Shown here one piece after another: positions 1 to 9,523 of a DNA stretch of 64,000 nt. The position numbers and the translations under genes were made by a program. Within the stretch, counting starts at the first letter, position 1. The number at the start of each line of letters is the position of its first letter. This DNA is from CAWANP01 sp963783445. Its GTDB lineage: Bacteria; Chloroflexota; Anaerolineae; JAAYZQ01. The stretch lies in the NCBI GenBank assembly GCA_963783445.1, contig CAWANP010000020.1:864631-928630 (forward strand), in the 5' to 3' direction. Below the pieces are notes generated by a model. That model ran no database searches. It saw only the letters and a list, made by a program, of their open reading frames with translations, and was not told where the DNA came from.

Positions 1-66
1 AAGAACCCATACCCGATCCAGTGCCATGCCATACCGCCTTGCGAGGGCACCGGGGCCACACACAAC

Positions 67-96
67 AAAAGCCGTGGGACACATCCCACGGCTTTT
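67..96 (-). terminator. Intrinsic terminator-like hairpin
   Basis: The arms AAAAGCCGTGGGA and TCCCACGGCTTTT form a near-perfect 13-bp stem with a 4-base loop. Read on the minus strand the stem runs out into T residues. It lies beyond a second hairpin (126-154), so the two may be a tandem terminator for the minus-strand unit that ends near 171-323. The stem is symmetric, so it could also stop transcription coming from the left. Confidence 0.7.
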
Positions 97-120
97 GGAC
101 GGCGTACGTCCAGGGAAATA

Positions 121-154
121 AAAAAGGCCGTGGGGTTTGCAGTGCCCCCACGGC
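121..154 (-). terminator. Rho-independent terminator
   Basis: GGCCGTGGGG (126-135) pairs with the CCCCACGGCC near 145-154. On the minus strand the hairpin is followed directly by five T residues (the A run at 121-125). This is the first good terminator downstream of the minus-strand membrane protein gene and of the small ORF at 171-299. Confidence 0.8.
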
Positions 155-170
155 CCGTAGTAAACAATAA

Positions 171-299
171 CTAAGGGCATTTGGGCGCACTACGACAGCG
201 GCGACCAGCGTCGCCGGCAGCAGGATCGATGCACTGTGCAATCATGTCGTAGAACATCCAACGGCCTCCCTTCATGAGATGGTATTCGGCAGTGACCAT
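171..299 (-). CDS. Candidate 42-residue peptide, function unknown
   Basis: An open frame of 42 codons starts 23 nt after the stop of the membrane-protein gene and ends 16 nt before a strong terminator. An internal ATG at 275 would give a 34-residue form. The N-terminal part reads MKGGRWMFYDMIAQC from that second ATG, and the C-terminal third is basic with two more Cys (RRCRSAPKCP). No convincing Shine-Dalgarno sequence precedes either ATG, and I do not recognise a family. Its position as last ORF in the unit, rather than its sequence, is the reason to list it. It could be a chance ORF in a 3' untranslated region. Confidence 0.3.
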   Translation of the reverse strand: MVTAEYHLMKGGRWMFYDMIAQCIDPAAGDAGRRCRSAPKCP

Positions 300-322
300 A
301 GGCCACTGTCCAGGATTCTAGA

Positions 323-1171
323 TCAGTTTGGCGGAAATGTCAAACCGTAGCCACCGCCTTGCACGACTTGAAACTGGAGCAGGATCACCAGTCCGATGAG
401 GGCCACGACGGCGTACTCGATGAGTACGCGACGCGTCAGCCGCCCCTGGAGCTGCTGGTTGGCCAGGCCGGTTGCCACGTAGAAACCCAGCAGCAGGATC
501 AGGCCACCGATGACGCCCTGGATGCGCCAGTAGTTCATGGCCCAGATGAGCTCACCCGTGATCAGCCCGGCGATGAGGGCATAGAGCGCCGTGCGGCCAA
601 AGCTTCGCCGCGCGCTTCGCAAAAGCTCCAGGGCCAGGAGTGTGCTGATCAACGTAACCTGCGTGGCCGAGACCAGGCTGCGGGCCTTGGCCGAATAGAT
701 CAGGACGAAAGCCACCAGCGCCAGCAGGTAGGCCCAGGCGTTCAGGCTCAGCCTGGCGGCCAGGTAGCGCCGGTGGGTGGGATCCACGGTATAGTACTCG
801 GCGCTGATGACCAGGATCAGGATGAGGCCGGTCAGCAGCATGCCAGCCATCCGGTAGAGCAACGTGGGCGCCTGGGGCAGCAAGACCACGGCCAGCAGCA
901 CGGTTAGCGCCGGCAAGGTCCAGGTGACAAAACTGAAGCGGGCTTCTATCTGGCGCGCGGTGGGATGGGAGCGTACAATGACGTCGGTTCCACTGCAGAC
1001 GATGCCCACCAGCAGCGCGGACATTAACACCGTTTGGGAAATGCTGATGGTCAGAGGAGAACCCAATACGGTCAGGTCCCGCATCCAGCTCGGGAGCTGT
1101 AGAAATACGTCCAAGATTAGGCCCAGCACAACCAGCGTGGCTACGACGCTGGCCCGTTCACGATAGAACAT
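323..1171 (-). CDS. Multi-pass membrane protein, unknown function
   Basis: About 282 residues with eight or nine hydrophobic segments separated by short charged loops, so an integral membrane protein; no catalytic motif is visible and I assign no family. An ATG at 1216 would lengthen it by 15 residues. I choose the ATG at 1171 because a consensus promoter (1195-1223) overlaps that longer N-terminus, placing 1216 upstream of the likely transcription start. The ATG at 1171 is also preceded by AGGAG and GGAGG. The gene is apparently transcribed alone or with the small ORF behind it and ends at a double terminator. Confidence 0.7.
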   Translation of the reverse strand: MFYRERASVVATLVVLGLILDVFLQLPSWMRDLTVLGSPLTISISQTVLMSALLVGIVCSGTDVIVRSHPTARQIEARFSFVTWTLPALTVLLAVVLLPQAPTLLYRMAGMLLTGLILILVISAEYYTVDPTHRRYLAARLSLNAWAYLLALVAFVLIYSAKARSLVSATQVTLISTLLALELLRSARRSFGRTALYALIAGLITGELIWAMNYWRIQGVIGGLILLLGFYVATGLANQQLQGRLTRRVLIEYAVVALIGLVILLQFQVVQGGGYGLTFPPN

Positions 1172-1194
1172 TCGCCTCCATCTCCTGTCGGGCA

Positions 1195-1223
1195 ATTCTA
1201 CACCTCCGACCTGCATTTGTCAA
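1195..1223 (-). promoter_or_regulatory. Sigma-70 promoter for the membrane protein
   Basis: On the minus strand TTGACA (1223-1218) is followed after exactly 17 bp by TAGAAT (1200-1195). This predicts a start of transcription near 1188, about 17 nt before the ATG at 1171, and decides the start codon of that gene. Confidence 0.75.
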
Positions 1224-1406
1224 CCTGGTCTGGACTGGTGATTGCCTACGTCTCACCGCAGAGACGCAGACCGATGACCTGCGGGCTGTCATCGGATTCT
1301 GGGACCGGATCCTTAGGGGCCTCAGGACAGGTTGAATGGAGCTTGGTGGGAATGACAGGTGCGGTGACATGACTTGAATCGGAGCAAGAACCATCGACGT
1401 TCGGAC

Positions 1407-1435
1407 TTGACAATTAGAACATTTGTGCGTATAAT
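1407..1435 (+). promoter_or_regulatory. Perfect-consensus sigma-70 promoter
   Basis: TTGACA (1407-1412), a 17-bp spacer and TATAAT (1430-1435). The expected transcription start near 1442 coincides with the Shine-Dalgarno sequence GAGGAG (1442-1447), so the leader of the radical SAM mRNA would be only about 14 nt long. Confidence 0.9.
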
Positions 1436-1455
1436 GGGGGTGAGGAGATGGGCAT

Positions 1456-2627
1456 ATGGGCTTGATGCAAAAGATCGAAACCTTGGGTGAAGCGGCGCAG
1501 TATGATCTGTGCACGGCCAGTGGCGCCCCGGCGGGCAGACTCAAAGCATCGAAAAGGTCGATGCTGCCAGATCGCGATCTGGATCGCTGGATCTATCCCA
1601 CCAAGATGCAGGGCGGGAAGCGGCTGCGCGTACTCAAGGTCCTGATGACCAACGTCTGCAACAAGAATTGCTACTACTGCGGCCTGCGCGCCAGCCGGGA
1701 TGTACCCCGCACCCAGTTCACACCGGACGAGCTGGCTCGGGCCTTTGATCGATTGGAGCGGGCCAACCTGGTGGATGGCATGTTTCTCAGCTCTGGGGTG
1801 TGCGCCAGCGCCGACGGCACGATGGGCCGCATGATCGACTGTGTGGAACTGCTGCGCAACCGCTACCAGTTCTCGGGTTACGTTCACCTCAAGATCCTGC
1901 CCGGCGCCTCTGAAAGCCACATCGAGCGAACGCTGCAACTGGCCCAGCGGGTATCGATCAATTTGGAGGCGCCGAATCCCGAGCGACTGGAGGCCATCGC
2001 GCCCCGAAAGGCGTTCTTTGAGGAACTGACCCGGCCGATGAGGATTGCCAAGAAGCTGATGGACGCCAGTGGCGGCCGTCTGGCACCATCGGGCCAGACT
2101 ACCCAGTTCGTGGTCGGGGCCGCCGGAGAGGCGGATCGTGAGATCTTGTCCACCATGGACCAGCTATACAGAGATCTGGACCTGCGGCGGGCTTACTACA
2201 GCCGCTTCAACCCCATTCCGGGCACCGCCCTGGATGGCCGCGAGCCCACGCCCGCCTGGCGGGAACACCGCCTGTACCAGGCCGACTGGCTGCTGCGCTT
2301 CTATGGCTTTCGCTATGAGGACCTGGTCTTTGACCAGGAGGGCAACCTGCCGCGCAAGGCCGATCCCAAGATGCTGTATGCCCGCAACCATCCCGAGCAG
2401 TCCCGATTGAGGTGAACCGCGCCCCCCGGCGGGAGCTGCTGCGCGTGCCGGGACTGGGTCCCACTTCGGTGGGGCGGCTCCTTGCATGGCGGCGGCAGGG
2501 TACGTTGCGGGAGCTGGATGATCTGGGCAAGGCCGGCGCCGTGGCAGAACGGGCTGCACCCTACATCCTGCTGGATGGCAAGAGACCGCCCCACCAACTG
2601 GCACTGTGGGAGAAGTGGCCGTCCTGA
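1456..2627 (+). CDS. Radical SAM protein with C-terminal HhH (DNA modification/repair type)
   Basis: The N-terminal part is a radical SAM enzyme: CNKNCYYC (Cys68, 72, 75) is the CX3CX2C site for the 4Fe-4S cluster and SAM. The sequence style matches the putative DNA modification/repair radical SAM family that in other bacteria pairs with a uracil-DNA-glycosylase-like protein. The C-terminus carries a helix-hairpin-helix (LLRVPGLGPTSVGRLLAW), a non-specific DNA-binding motif. The two parts are in different frames. Adding one T near 2405 (GTCCCG to GTTCCCG) gives a continuous protein of about 390 residues. The usual partner gene is not in view. Start: ATG at 1456, 8 nt after GAGGAG. The substrate is not known for the family. 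Confidence 0.85.
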
Positions 2628-2674
2628 GCAGGCGCCAATCCCCAGACGCTGTCATCGTTTCCCATTCATCCCCT

Positions 2675-2703
2675 TTGACACCTGCGCCCCCTTCCAGTAC
2701 AAT
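2675..2703 (+). promoter_or_regulatory. Sigma-70 promoter for the MazG-like gene
   Basis: TTGACA (2675-2680), 17 bp, TACAAT (2698-2703). It separates the pyrophosphohydrolase gene from the radical SAM gene as its own transcription unit. Confidence 0.8.
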
Positions 2704-2733
2704 ACGGGCCATACCTAGCGCAGGAGTAGAACC

Positions 2734-3114
2734 ATGGAATTGGACACCCAGACGACCGTCGGGTCCCTCCGGCAGGCGGTGGCTGCCTTTGTCGACGCCC
2801 GCGACTGGCAGCCTTTTCATTCTCCAAAGAACTTGAGCATGTCCATCGCCATTGAAGCCGCGGAGTTGATGGAGCATTTCCAATGGCTGACGACTGAGGA
2901 GGCGCGGGATGCCGTCCAGGAGCCTGGTGAGCGGGCGGCTGTGGCCGATGAGCTGGCTGATATTGTGATCTACTGCCTGAGCCTGAGCAACGCCCTGGAT
3001 CTGGACATCAGCTCGGCGGTGATGGGCAAGCTGCAGACCAATGAGCACCGCTACCCGGCTGACGAGTTCCGGGGGAGGTTCCGCCGGCCGGAGCGCGATA
3101 GGGTAGACAAATGA
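2734..3114 (+). CDS. MazG-like nucleotide pyrophosphohydrolase
   Basis: A 126-residue all-alpha NTP pyrophosphatase of the MazG/RS21-C6 (dCTPase-like) group. The metal-binding helices are visible as EAAELMEHFQW (EXXE) and DELADIVIYC (EXXD type). Such enzymes hydrolyse nucleotides, often non-canonical dNTPs, to the monophosphate and pyrophosphate, cleaning the nucleotide pool. The length is typical for the stand-alone family. AGGAG precedes the ATG by about 7 nt. Its neighbour is a DNA-repair-type radical SAM protein, which fits a housekeeping role in nucleic-acid quality, but the actual substrate cannot be read from sequence. Confidence 0.85.
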   Translation: MELDTQTTVGSLRQAVAAFVDARDWQPFHSPKNLSMSIAIEAAELMEHFQWLTTEEARDAVQEPGERAAVADELADIVIYCLSLSNALDLDISSAVMGKLQTNEHRYPADEFRGRFRRPERDRVDK

Positions 3115-3210
3115 CAAGCTACGGAGTTTCTTGTTCTGGGATGGCCCACAATGAGGACCGCGAATAGCCGGCTATGGAACAAGCAGAAATCATCGAAGGA
3201 GAAGCGAAGA

Positions 3211-4667
3211 ATGATATACAGATCGCGACACAGAGTAGCTCTCGTTGTGTTCTTGGTTTTGCCAAGCCTGTGTGCTCATGGAGGTGGATGTTCCCATGGT
3301 AGGCAGCGCCTACGAGGGGGTGACCCTCACGGCAGATTATACTCCAACTGCCAGTGCGAATCCCCATGCACCGGCAGAGCCATCATGGAGAGGCTCACTG
3401 CAATCGTGCCTGCCCCGCTACGGCGATCCCCAATTCATGGTGCGGATTGCTGAAGACGCCAGTGATTACGAATCTCAGCCAACAACCGCTGACCTGAATG
3501 GCGACGGGTGGGAGGATGTTGTGCTCACCAAAGTGAATTTCCAGTCCTATGAGACCTTTGCGTTGGACATACTTGCCAGCGATCAAAAAGGCGGCATGGT
3601 ACTGGCAACGCCTGCCATCTTTCAGGGACCGGTTCCTTGCGTACAGAACCCGCGCCAGGTTGTTGTCGCCGATTTCAACGGGGATGGCCGGTCTGACCTT
3701 TTTGTGGCGGATCATGGTTACGATGCACACCCGTTTCCCGGGTACCAGAACACGCTGGTGCTGAGCGCCCCCGGCGGCAAACTGGTGGACGGTACGAGCG
3801 GATTGCCCCAGCAGAGTGACTTTACGCACTCGGCAGCCGCCGCGGACATAGACAGGGACGGCGACATCGACCTGTACAACGGCAACATCTGGGGAGATGC
3901 GGAAGATCGACCCGCAGATCCTGCTGAACGACGGCAGCGGCAAGTTCTCGGTGGGCAAGAAGCGCCTGCCGCCCCTGGTGAGCCTGAATCAGAATGGCTA
4001 CACGACCTGCGCCTTCAGCGATATTGACGACGATGGGGACCCAGACCTGATCCTCGGCGACGCCGGCGACGACATCAATAACGAACACTCGACGCCAAAT
4101 TCTGAGGTGCTGGTGAACGACGGGAAGGGAGTATTTGGCCTGCTGCCTGACTCCATGACAGCGAAGGACCATGATACTTCTGACATCGCTCATGACATCG
4201 AACCCGTCGATCTGAATGGCGATGCGTATCCGGACCTGTTTATGGTGTACGAAAAGCAGCCGGCCCAGGGGAGCTATATCCAGGCGTTGGTGAATAACCG
4301 GGATGGCACATTTCGAAACGAGACTACATCAAGACTGGATCCTGTGGATCGGAAGGTCTGGATCCCATACCTGGAGCTGCGGGACCTGGATCGTGACGGC
4401 GACATGGATCTCTTGGCCAAACACACGGACTATGAGGATCCCGACCCGCTATTGTTCCTAAACGATGGCCAGGGCCGCTACCGCCGACAGCCCCTGGATT
4501 TTCACCTCACCTATCTCTACTACTCATTTCTCGACCTCGACCGGGATGGTGGACAGGACCTGGTCATGGTCGAATTCCCACCACCGGAAGATGCTTATGC
4601 AATCCGAGATCGGGGCTGCCCGGTGTTTCTACCCCTCATCTGCCAGCGATGTCCTTCAGACAACTGA
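3211..4667 (+). CDS. Secreted FG-GAP/VCBS repeat protein (frame broken)
   Basis: The start region (MIYRSRHRVALVVFLVLPSL) is a signal peptide or lipoprotein leader. At least seven calcium-binding FG-GAP repeats of the DxNGDGxxDL type follow: DLNGDGWEDVV, DFNGDGRSDLF, DIDRDGDIDLY, DIDDDGDPDLI, DLNGDAYPDLF, DLDRDGDMDLL, DLDRDGGQDLV. Together they predict an extracellular beta-propeller. The frame changes just after the leader (about 3270-3290) and near 3890. The last repeats are followed by an unexpectedly short tail, so a third shift near 4590 is possible. Such proteins bind surfaces, polysaccharide or protein partners; the ligand is unknown. Confidence 0.7.
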
Positions 4668-4694
4668 CTGAGGGGTTGAGCCAGGAGCGCAAAC

Positions 4695-5216
4695 ATGCAG
4701 CACATAGAGATCCGAAACGGGACAGGTGAAGATATTGACTTTCTACAAGAGATGCTCTACGAGGCGGTGTACTGGCGACCAGGGGGCGAGCGGCCGCCGC
4801 TGGAGGTGGGGCTGGCGGATCCGGAGTTGGCCAAGATCCTTGAGGACTGGGGGCAGCGAGCAGGAGACAGGGTGGTGATCGCGGTCAGGCAAGACGGGCA
4901 GCCGGTGGGTGTGGCCTGGTACCATCCCTGGCGCCAGGATGATCATTCCTACAGATTTGTCAACGAGCAGATCCCGGAGATCGGTATCGGCGTAGTGGGT
5001 GAAACGCGCCGTCAGGGTGTTGGGAGCGCTCTACTGGAGGCATTGATCGCGCGGGCCAGGAAGAGTGGCCTTCCGGCCCTAGGCCTGCGTGTTGAGTTGG
5101 AGAATCCAGCCAGGAGGCTGTACGAGAAGCTTGGGTTCAAGCCTCAGCGAGCGGAGGGCGGGTCTCTGATCATGGTACTTGACTTGGGAGACAATGAACC
5201 TGTGAGGAGTGAGTAG
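4695..5216 (+). CDS. GNAT family N-acetyltransferase
   Basis: An intact 173-residue GCN5-related acetyltransferase. The acetyl-CoA pyrophosphate-binding loop is RRQGVGSALLEAL (Q/R-x-x-G-x-G/A), followed by the typical end NPARRLYEKLGFKPQ, in which the conserved Tyr is the presumed general acid. AGGAG lies about 8 nt before the ATG. It is followed closely by the ketopantoate-reductase-like gene (8-nt gap), so the two are likely cotranscribed. The acetyl acceptor is unknown. Confidence 0.85.
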   Translation: MQHIEIRNGTGEDIDFLQEMLYEAVYWRPGGERPPLEVGLADPELAKILEDWGQRAGDRVVIAVRQDGQPVGVAWYHPWRQDDHSYRFVNEQIPEIGIGVVGETRRQGVGSALLEALIARARKSGLPALGLRVELENPARRLYEKLGFKPQRAEGGSLIMVLDLGDNEPVRSE

Positions 5217-5224
5217 GATAGCCT

Positions 5225-6140
5225 ATGGAGCAGATCAAGAGGGTAGCCATCCTGGGTGCGGGGGCGATGGGCGCTTTCTTTGCAGCCAGGTTCCACGATG
5301 CACCAGGTGTTTCGGCGGGTGTCGTGGCCCGGGGCCCGCGAGGCGAGCGGCTGGCGCGCAACGGGCTGGAGGTCAATCGCGAAGCGTATGCCGTTCCGGT
5401 CATCCATCCTGACCAAGCTGACGTACCGGCCGATCTCATCATCGTGGCGCTGAAACACCACCATCTCCTGGAAGCGGTACCCGACCTGAAGAACCTGGTT
5501 GGGGAGGAGACAACCATCGTCTCGGTGATGAACGGACTGGATAGCGAGGAGATCCTTGGCGCTGCCTATGGGATGGACAAGGTGCTGTATACCATCTCGG
5601 TGGGCATCGACGCGGTGCGTGAGGGGAACCAGATCACCTATACCAAGCCGGGCATGCACTATTTTGGAGAGGCGACCAACGCCCAGCTCAGCCCTCGGGT
5701 AGAACCGTACGGGAGGCATTTAGTCGCGCCGGGATCCCCATGAAACGCCCCACGACATGCTGCGTATGCTGTGGTGGAAGTTCATGGTCAACGTCGGCGC
5801 GAACCAGGCATCGGCAGTAATGGGGCTCCGCATCGGGTTTTTCAGTCATCGCCGCAGGCCCGGGCATTGATGGAGGCGTTGATGCGGAAGTGGTCCAATT
5901 GGCCCAAGCTGCCGGGGTGAATCTGGTGGCCGGGGAAATCGAGGATTGGATCACCGTTCTCAATACCCTGTCTCCCCAGGGCAAGACGTCTATGCTGCAG
6001 GATGTGGAAGCTGGGCGAAAGACAGGGTGGAGATCTTCGGCGGGAAGGTGGTCGAATTGGGCGAGATCTATGGCATCCTCACGCCGGTGAACCTGACGGT
6101 ACTGCGCATCATCCAGGTTCTGGAGCAGGATCAGGCATAG
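5225..6140 (+). CDS. Ketopantoate reductase-like (ApbA/PanE) protein, frame broken
   Basis: The N-terminus is a Rossmann fold with the dinucleotide loop ILGAGAMGAFFAARF, followed by the family motif ALKHHHLLEAV. The helical C-terminal domain is recognisable in WKFMVNVGANQASAV and VVELGEIYGILTPVN. Family members reduce 2-dehydropantoate with NADPH in pantothenate/CoA synthesis, though many homologues act on other 2-oxo acids. The frame shifts near 5700, again between 5750 and 5890, and near 6020. The conserved segments remain in the right order, and about 305 residues match family length. No other pantothenate gene is nearby, so the substrate is open. Confidence 0.7.
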
Positions 6141-6185
6141 GGCATCGCCGTCGTTTTCAAACCGCGCTGGAGGAGATAGCGAGCT

Positions 6186-7162
6186 ATGGCAGAGCAGGGA
6201 ATGCTCCAGGGGGCGCGCAAGCTACTCACGCTCTGCACCCACACACAGGCGAGCGAAAGCGTGCTCATCGTGACCGATCCGAAACTGAAGGGTCTGGCCC
6301 AACCGCTGGCGCTGGCTGCTGCGGAGGTTGGCGCAGAGGCCACTATCTGCCTAATGCCGGTGCGGACAACCCACGGCCAGGAACCCCCCGCCCCGGTTGC
6401 CGCAGCCATGGCCGCGGCCGACGTCTTTCGCGCCGGTGTCGGTCTCTATCACCCACACCCAGGCAGTGAAGGAGGCTGCGCAGGCCGGGACGCGGGGCCT
6501 GGTACTGACCGATTTTAGCCCTGGTATGCTGGTGAGCGGAGGCATCGAAGCCGACTTTGCAGCCCAGGCACCGATCTGCCGCCGCTTGGCGGCCATTTTC
6601 GAGGGGGGGAAACAGTCCACCTGGCGACGCCCGCGGGGACGGATCTTTGGTTGGACGCGACCGGGCGGCGGGGCAATGCCCTGACCTGCATCGTGGAACC
6701 GGGTCAATTCTCAACGGTACCCACCATCGAGGCGAATTTCTCTCCCGTGGAGGGCTCGGCCCGGGGTTCATCGTGGCTGACGCCAGCATTCCCTACCTGG
6801 ATATCGGCTTGCTGGATGAGCCGGTACGAGTGAAAGTGAGGAAATGGGTCCATAGCCAAGATCGACGGCGGCGCACAGGCCAGCGTATTGCGCAAAGACT
6901 TCGTGGGGCAGGCGATCCCCCTGTGTACAACGTTGCCGAGCTAGGGGTCGGGCTCAACCCCCAGGCGCGGCTGTGCGGGCTGATGTTGGAGGACGAGGGA
7001 GTCCTGGGGGTGGTACACATTGGCATCGGCACCAATATCACCCTGGGCGGGCATGTCAAAAGCAAAGTACACTACGATCTGTTCATGCATGGTGCGACGC
7101 TCGACGTCGATGGACAGATCGTTCTGCGTGATGGTGACCTGATATCCGTTCTCCTGCCTTGA
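6186..7162 (+). CDS. M29/NicX-like metallohydrolase (aminopeptidase-like), frame broken
   Basis: Joined segments resemble the thermophilic aminopeptidase (M29) superfamily, which also contains the dihydroxypyridine dioxygenase NicX. Recognisable parts are SITHTQAVKEAAQAGTRG, the central PTIEANFSPVEG, and the C-terminal VYNVAELGVGLNPQAR and HIGIGTNITLGGHVKSKVHY, which carry the His and Glu metal ligands of the family. At least four frame changes occur (about 6440, 6620, 6760, 6870). The total span gives about 325 residues, as expected. GGAGGAG precedes the ATG. Peptidase and ring-cleaving activities cannot be separated from sequence alone. Confidence 0.6.
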
Positions 7163-7242
7163 GCTACTCCCAGGGCCGTACGGGCAGCAGAAGGAGAGCC
7201 AGCGTACATGCCCGCTCCAAACTGGTCCTGTTCTGGAGTTCA

Positions 7243-7251
7243 TGATATAGT
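7243..7251 (+). promoter_or_regulatory. Extended -10 promoter candidate
   Basis: TGATATAGT (7243-7251) has the TGn extension directly before TATAGT. No -35 box is obvious 17 bp upstream. It would give a leader of about 100 nt for the gene starting at 7361. Confidence 0.45.
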
Positions 7252-7360
7252 GTGAACCGATCTCCGGCCGATGGGCGGTGGGGACGGTACCGATGGACAG
7301 GTCGGGAGAAGAGCACAGGACCTGAAGATCAATCAAGTAGCGAGAAGAAAGGGGAACGAA

Positions 7361-8103
7361 ATGAAGCAGTTTTGTTTGACCACTTCCATGGGCAAGCGGC
7401 TGATCGGCAAAGCAATGGTCCATCACCCTGACCTACAGGCTGCTCTTGACACAGGAACCCTGGTTGTCATTGCCGGTACGACGAACGGCTACGTGGCTGA
7501 AGAGGTCCTCAAGTCACTGGGGCAAGCTGACAGATTCTCGCGGATTGGATTCCGGCGGGGCATGACGACCGCGCCGGGCGCCAAGGCGCCCAAAGCCAAT
7601 TTCCCGGGTGACGTGGTGATACGCGACGGCAAGTGGCAGAAGGGCAAGACGATTTTTGACGTCGAGGACAGTTTGAAGGCGGGCGACGTGATTCTGAAGG
7701 GGGCCAATGCCTACGACCAACACGGCTGGGCTGCGGTACAGATGGCCACCCCAAAGCTGGCACGATCCATGCGGCCATGTCAGCCATGATCGGCCGGAGG
7801 GTGCGGCTGCTGGTGCCTGTGGGGTTGGAGAAACGCGTGCTGGATGACGTGAAGAGCTTGGCCGATTGGTGCAATGCTCCTGGGGCAGAGGGCCCGCGCC
7901 TGTACCCCATATCAGGTCAGATTTTCACGGAGGTGGATGCCATCAATTTGATGACGGGAGCGGAGGCGCGCTTGATCGCCTCCGGAGGGATCTATGGCGC
8001 GGAAGGCGCGGCCTGGCTTGGCATCGACGGGACGGCAGACCAGATCGAAGCAGCAGCCGACTTGATCAAATCCATCGCCAATGAGCCACCCTGCGAGGCG
8101 TAG
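7361..8103 (+). CDS. Conserved protein of unknown function (about 247 aa)
   Basis: The start ATG at 7361 follows AAAGGGG. The first part carries a Gly/Thr-rich segment (VVIAGTTNGYVAEEVL) and FPGDVVIRDGKWQKGKTIFDV. The second, in another frame from about 7752, carries VRLLVPVGLEKRV and ARLIASGGIYGAEGAAWLGI. One missing G near 7752 (GGCC for GGGCC) restores HPKAGTIHAAMSAMIGRRV, and the corrected length is exactly divisible by three. The pattern resembles a conserved hypothetical family seen in archaea and bacteria. I do not know its function and see no catalytic signature. Confidence 0.7.
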
Positions 8104-8186
8104 GCAGACCTTTTGTCACGGTTCTGCGAGTCCTTTGACGAGTGAGTACCAAAAGCCCCAGTAGGGACCAAGGATCAGAGGGCGGG

Positions 8187-9111
8187 ATGCCTATCGCCAG
8201 ACGGTACCGCTACCTGCTTCTCATCACATCCCTTATGACCTATCTCCTGATCACGGCAGGCGGCATCGTCTGTGTCACCGGGGGAAGCATGGGGTGTCCC
8301 GACTGGCCAGGGTGTTACGGCCAGCCAGTGCCTCCTATGCGGATGGATTCCATCATCGAGTACTCTCACCGGTCGTCGCTGGCCTGACATCGTTACTCAT
8401 CGTCGCCGCGGCAGTCGTGGGCCTGTGGCGATACCACTCGATCCGGTGGGTGAGCCGGTCGCTGGCGCTTGCCGTCGTCCTCCTCATTGCCGTGATCATC
8501 TTTGGCGCTCTTGTGGTTCTGCAAGGACTGTCGCCCGGGCTGGCGGCCGTTGATCTTGGCTCGGCGCTGATGGTACTGGCCCTTGTGCTGACAGCGACCG
8601 TGGTGGCTTTTGCCCGTCATGCGGATCCCACCCTGCCTGAAAGGCTCCTGTTCCACAGCGCTTTTGCCAAGTTGACCTTGTGGACGCTCATCGCTGTATT
8701 CATGGTTCTGGTGAGCGGGGTCCTCGTCGCAAAGAGTGGCTCGCTTGTCAGGTGTTTGGGCTGGCCCCTGTATGGCGGGCAACTGGTGCCTGTCGATGTG
8801 CACGGCTGGCTCCGGGCGGCGCGTCTCCTACTCGCTACCGTAGCGGGCATGCTGCTCATCGCGGTGGTCGTGCAAGCCTGGCGCCTGCAGCCCAACAACG
8901 GGGCAGTCCGCCGCGCCGCGACCGGGCTGGGCATTCTATTCCTGGCGGAGATTCTGGTCGGGGTACTCATTCGGCGCAGGGCTATAGCATCCTTCTACTG
9001 GTATTGTACGTAGCGCTGGCGGCTGCGCTGTGGGCCGTACTCGTCGTGTTGGCCGTGTTATCCGTGCTTTTGTCACCCGGGCCCGTGGAGGCGCGCGGCA
9101 GGGCCGCGTAG
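8187..9111 (+). CDS. ctaA: COX15/CtaA-like heme A synthase, frame broken
   Basis: Starts MPIARRYRYLLLITSLMTYL and has the family signature GGIVCVTGGSMGCPDWPGCYG with the Cys pair, then EYSHR containing a heme-ligand His. The second half repeats the four-helix unit, with LVRCLGWPLYGG and DVHGWLR. Eight transmembrane segments are expected. CtaA oxidises heme O to heme A for cytochrome oxidase. Adding a G near 8378 (CGGTC to CGGGTC) joins the first two parts. A second shift near 8985 recovers the last helix (GYSILLLVLYVALAAALW). With both fixes the gene has 308 codons. No other cytochrome oxidase gene is in the window. Confidence 0.8.
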
Positions 9112-9152
9112 CGGTTACCCAAAGCGCAGATTCCACTTCCAGGGAGAATGCG

Positions 9153-9512
9153 ATGATAAGAGGTGTCCATGCCATGCTTTATTCCTCCGCCTCGGAGGAA
9201 CTCCGTGCCTTTCTACGCGATAAACTGGAACTCAGATCCTTCGATATCGGCGGTGGGTGGCTGATCTTTGATCTCCCAGGGGCCGAAGTGGGCTGTCATC
9301 CGGTTGACCTAGAAAAGGGCCGCGACTCTGGCGCACAACACGTCTCGTTCTACTGCAACGACATCGAAAGTACGGTGGCTGAGCTATTGGCCAGGGGGGT
9401 CGAGTTCACCGGGCCCACCACCGAAACAGAATGGGGCACTGCCACGTCTTTCAAGGCCCCAGGGGACTTGGAGATTGTGCTGCACGAGCCAGGCTACGTG
9501 CAGCCGTCCTGA
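9153..9512 (+). CDS. VOC (glyoxalase/dioxygenase-fold) family protein
   Basis: A 119-residue single-domain vicinal-oxygen-chelate protein: MIRGVHAMLYSSASEELRAF at the N-terminus, HVSFYCNDIESTVAELLARG at the second half, and EIVLHEP at the end. The His near the start and the Glu in the last strand fit metal ligands of the fold. Members include glyoxalases, fosfomycin-resistance enzymes and ring dioxygenases; the reaction here cannot be named. ATG at 9153 is chosen over 9148 because AGGGAG (9141-9146) has correct spacing only to 9153. Confidence 0.8.
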   Translation: MIRGVHAMLYSSASEELRAFLRDKLELRSFDIGGGWLIFDLPGAEVGCHPVDLEKGRDSGAQHVSFYCNDIESTVAELLARGVEFTGPTTETEWGTATSFKAPGDLEIVLHEPGYVQPS

Positions 9513-9523
9513 GGAGGAGAACC

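Noticed and set aside
5225..8103. Programmed frameshifting as a biological feature of the PanE-like, M29-like and unknown genes
   Set aside because: The shifts fall at ordinary homopolymers, differ from gene to gene, and also occur in unrelated genes throughout the window; sequence error explains all of them.
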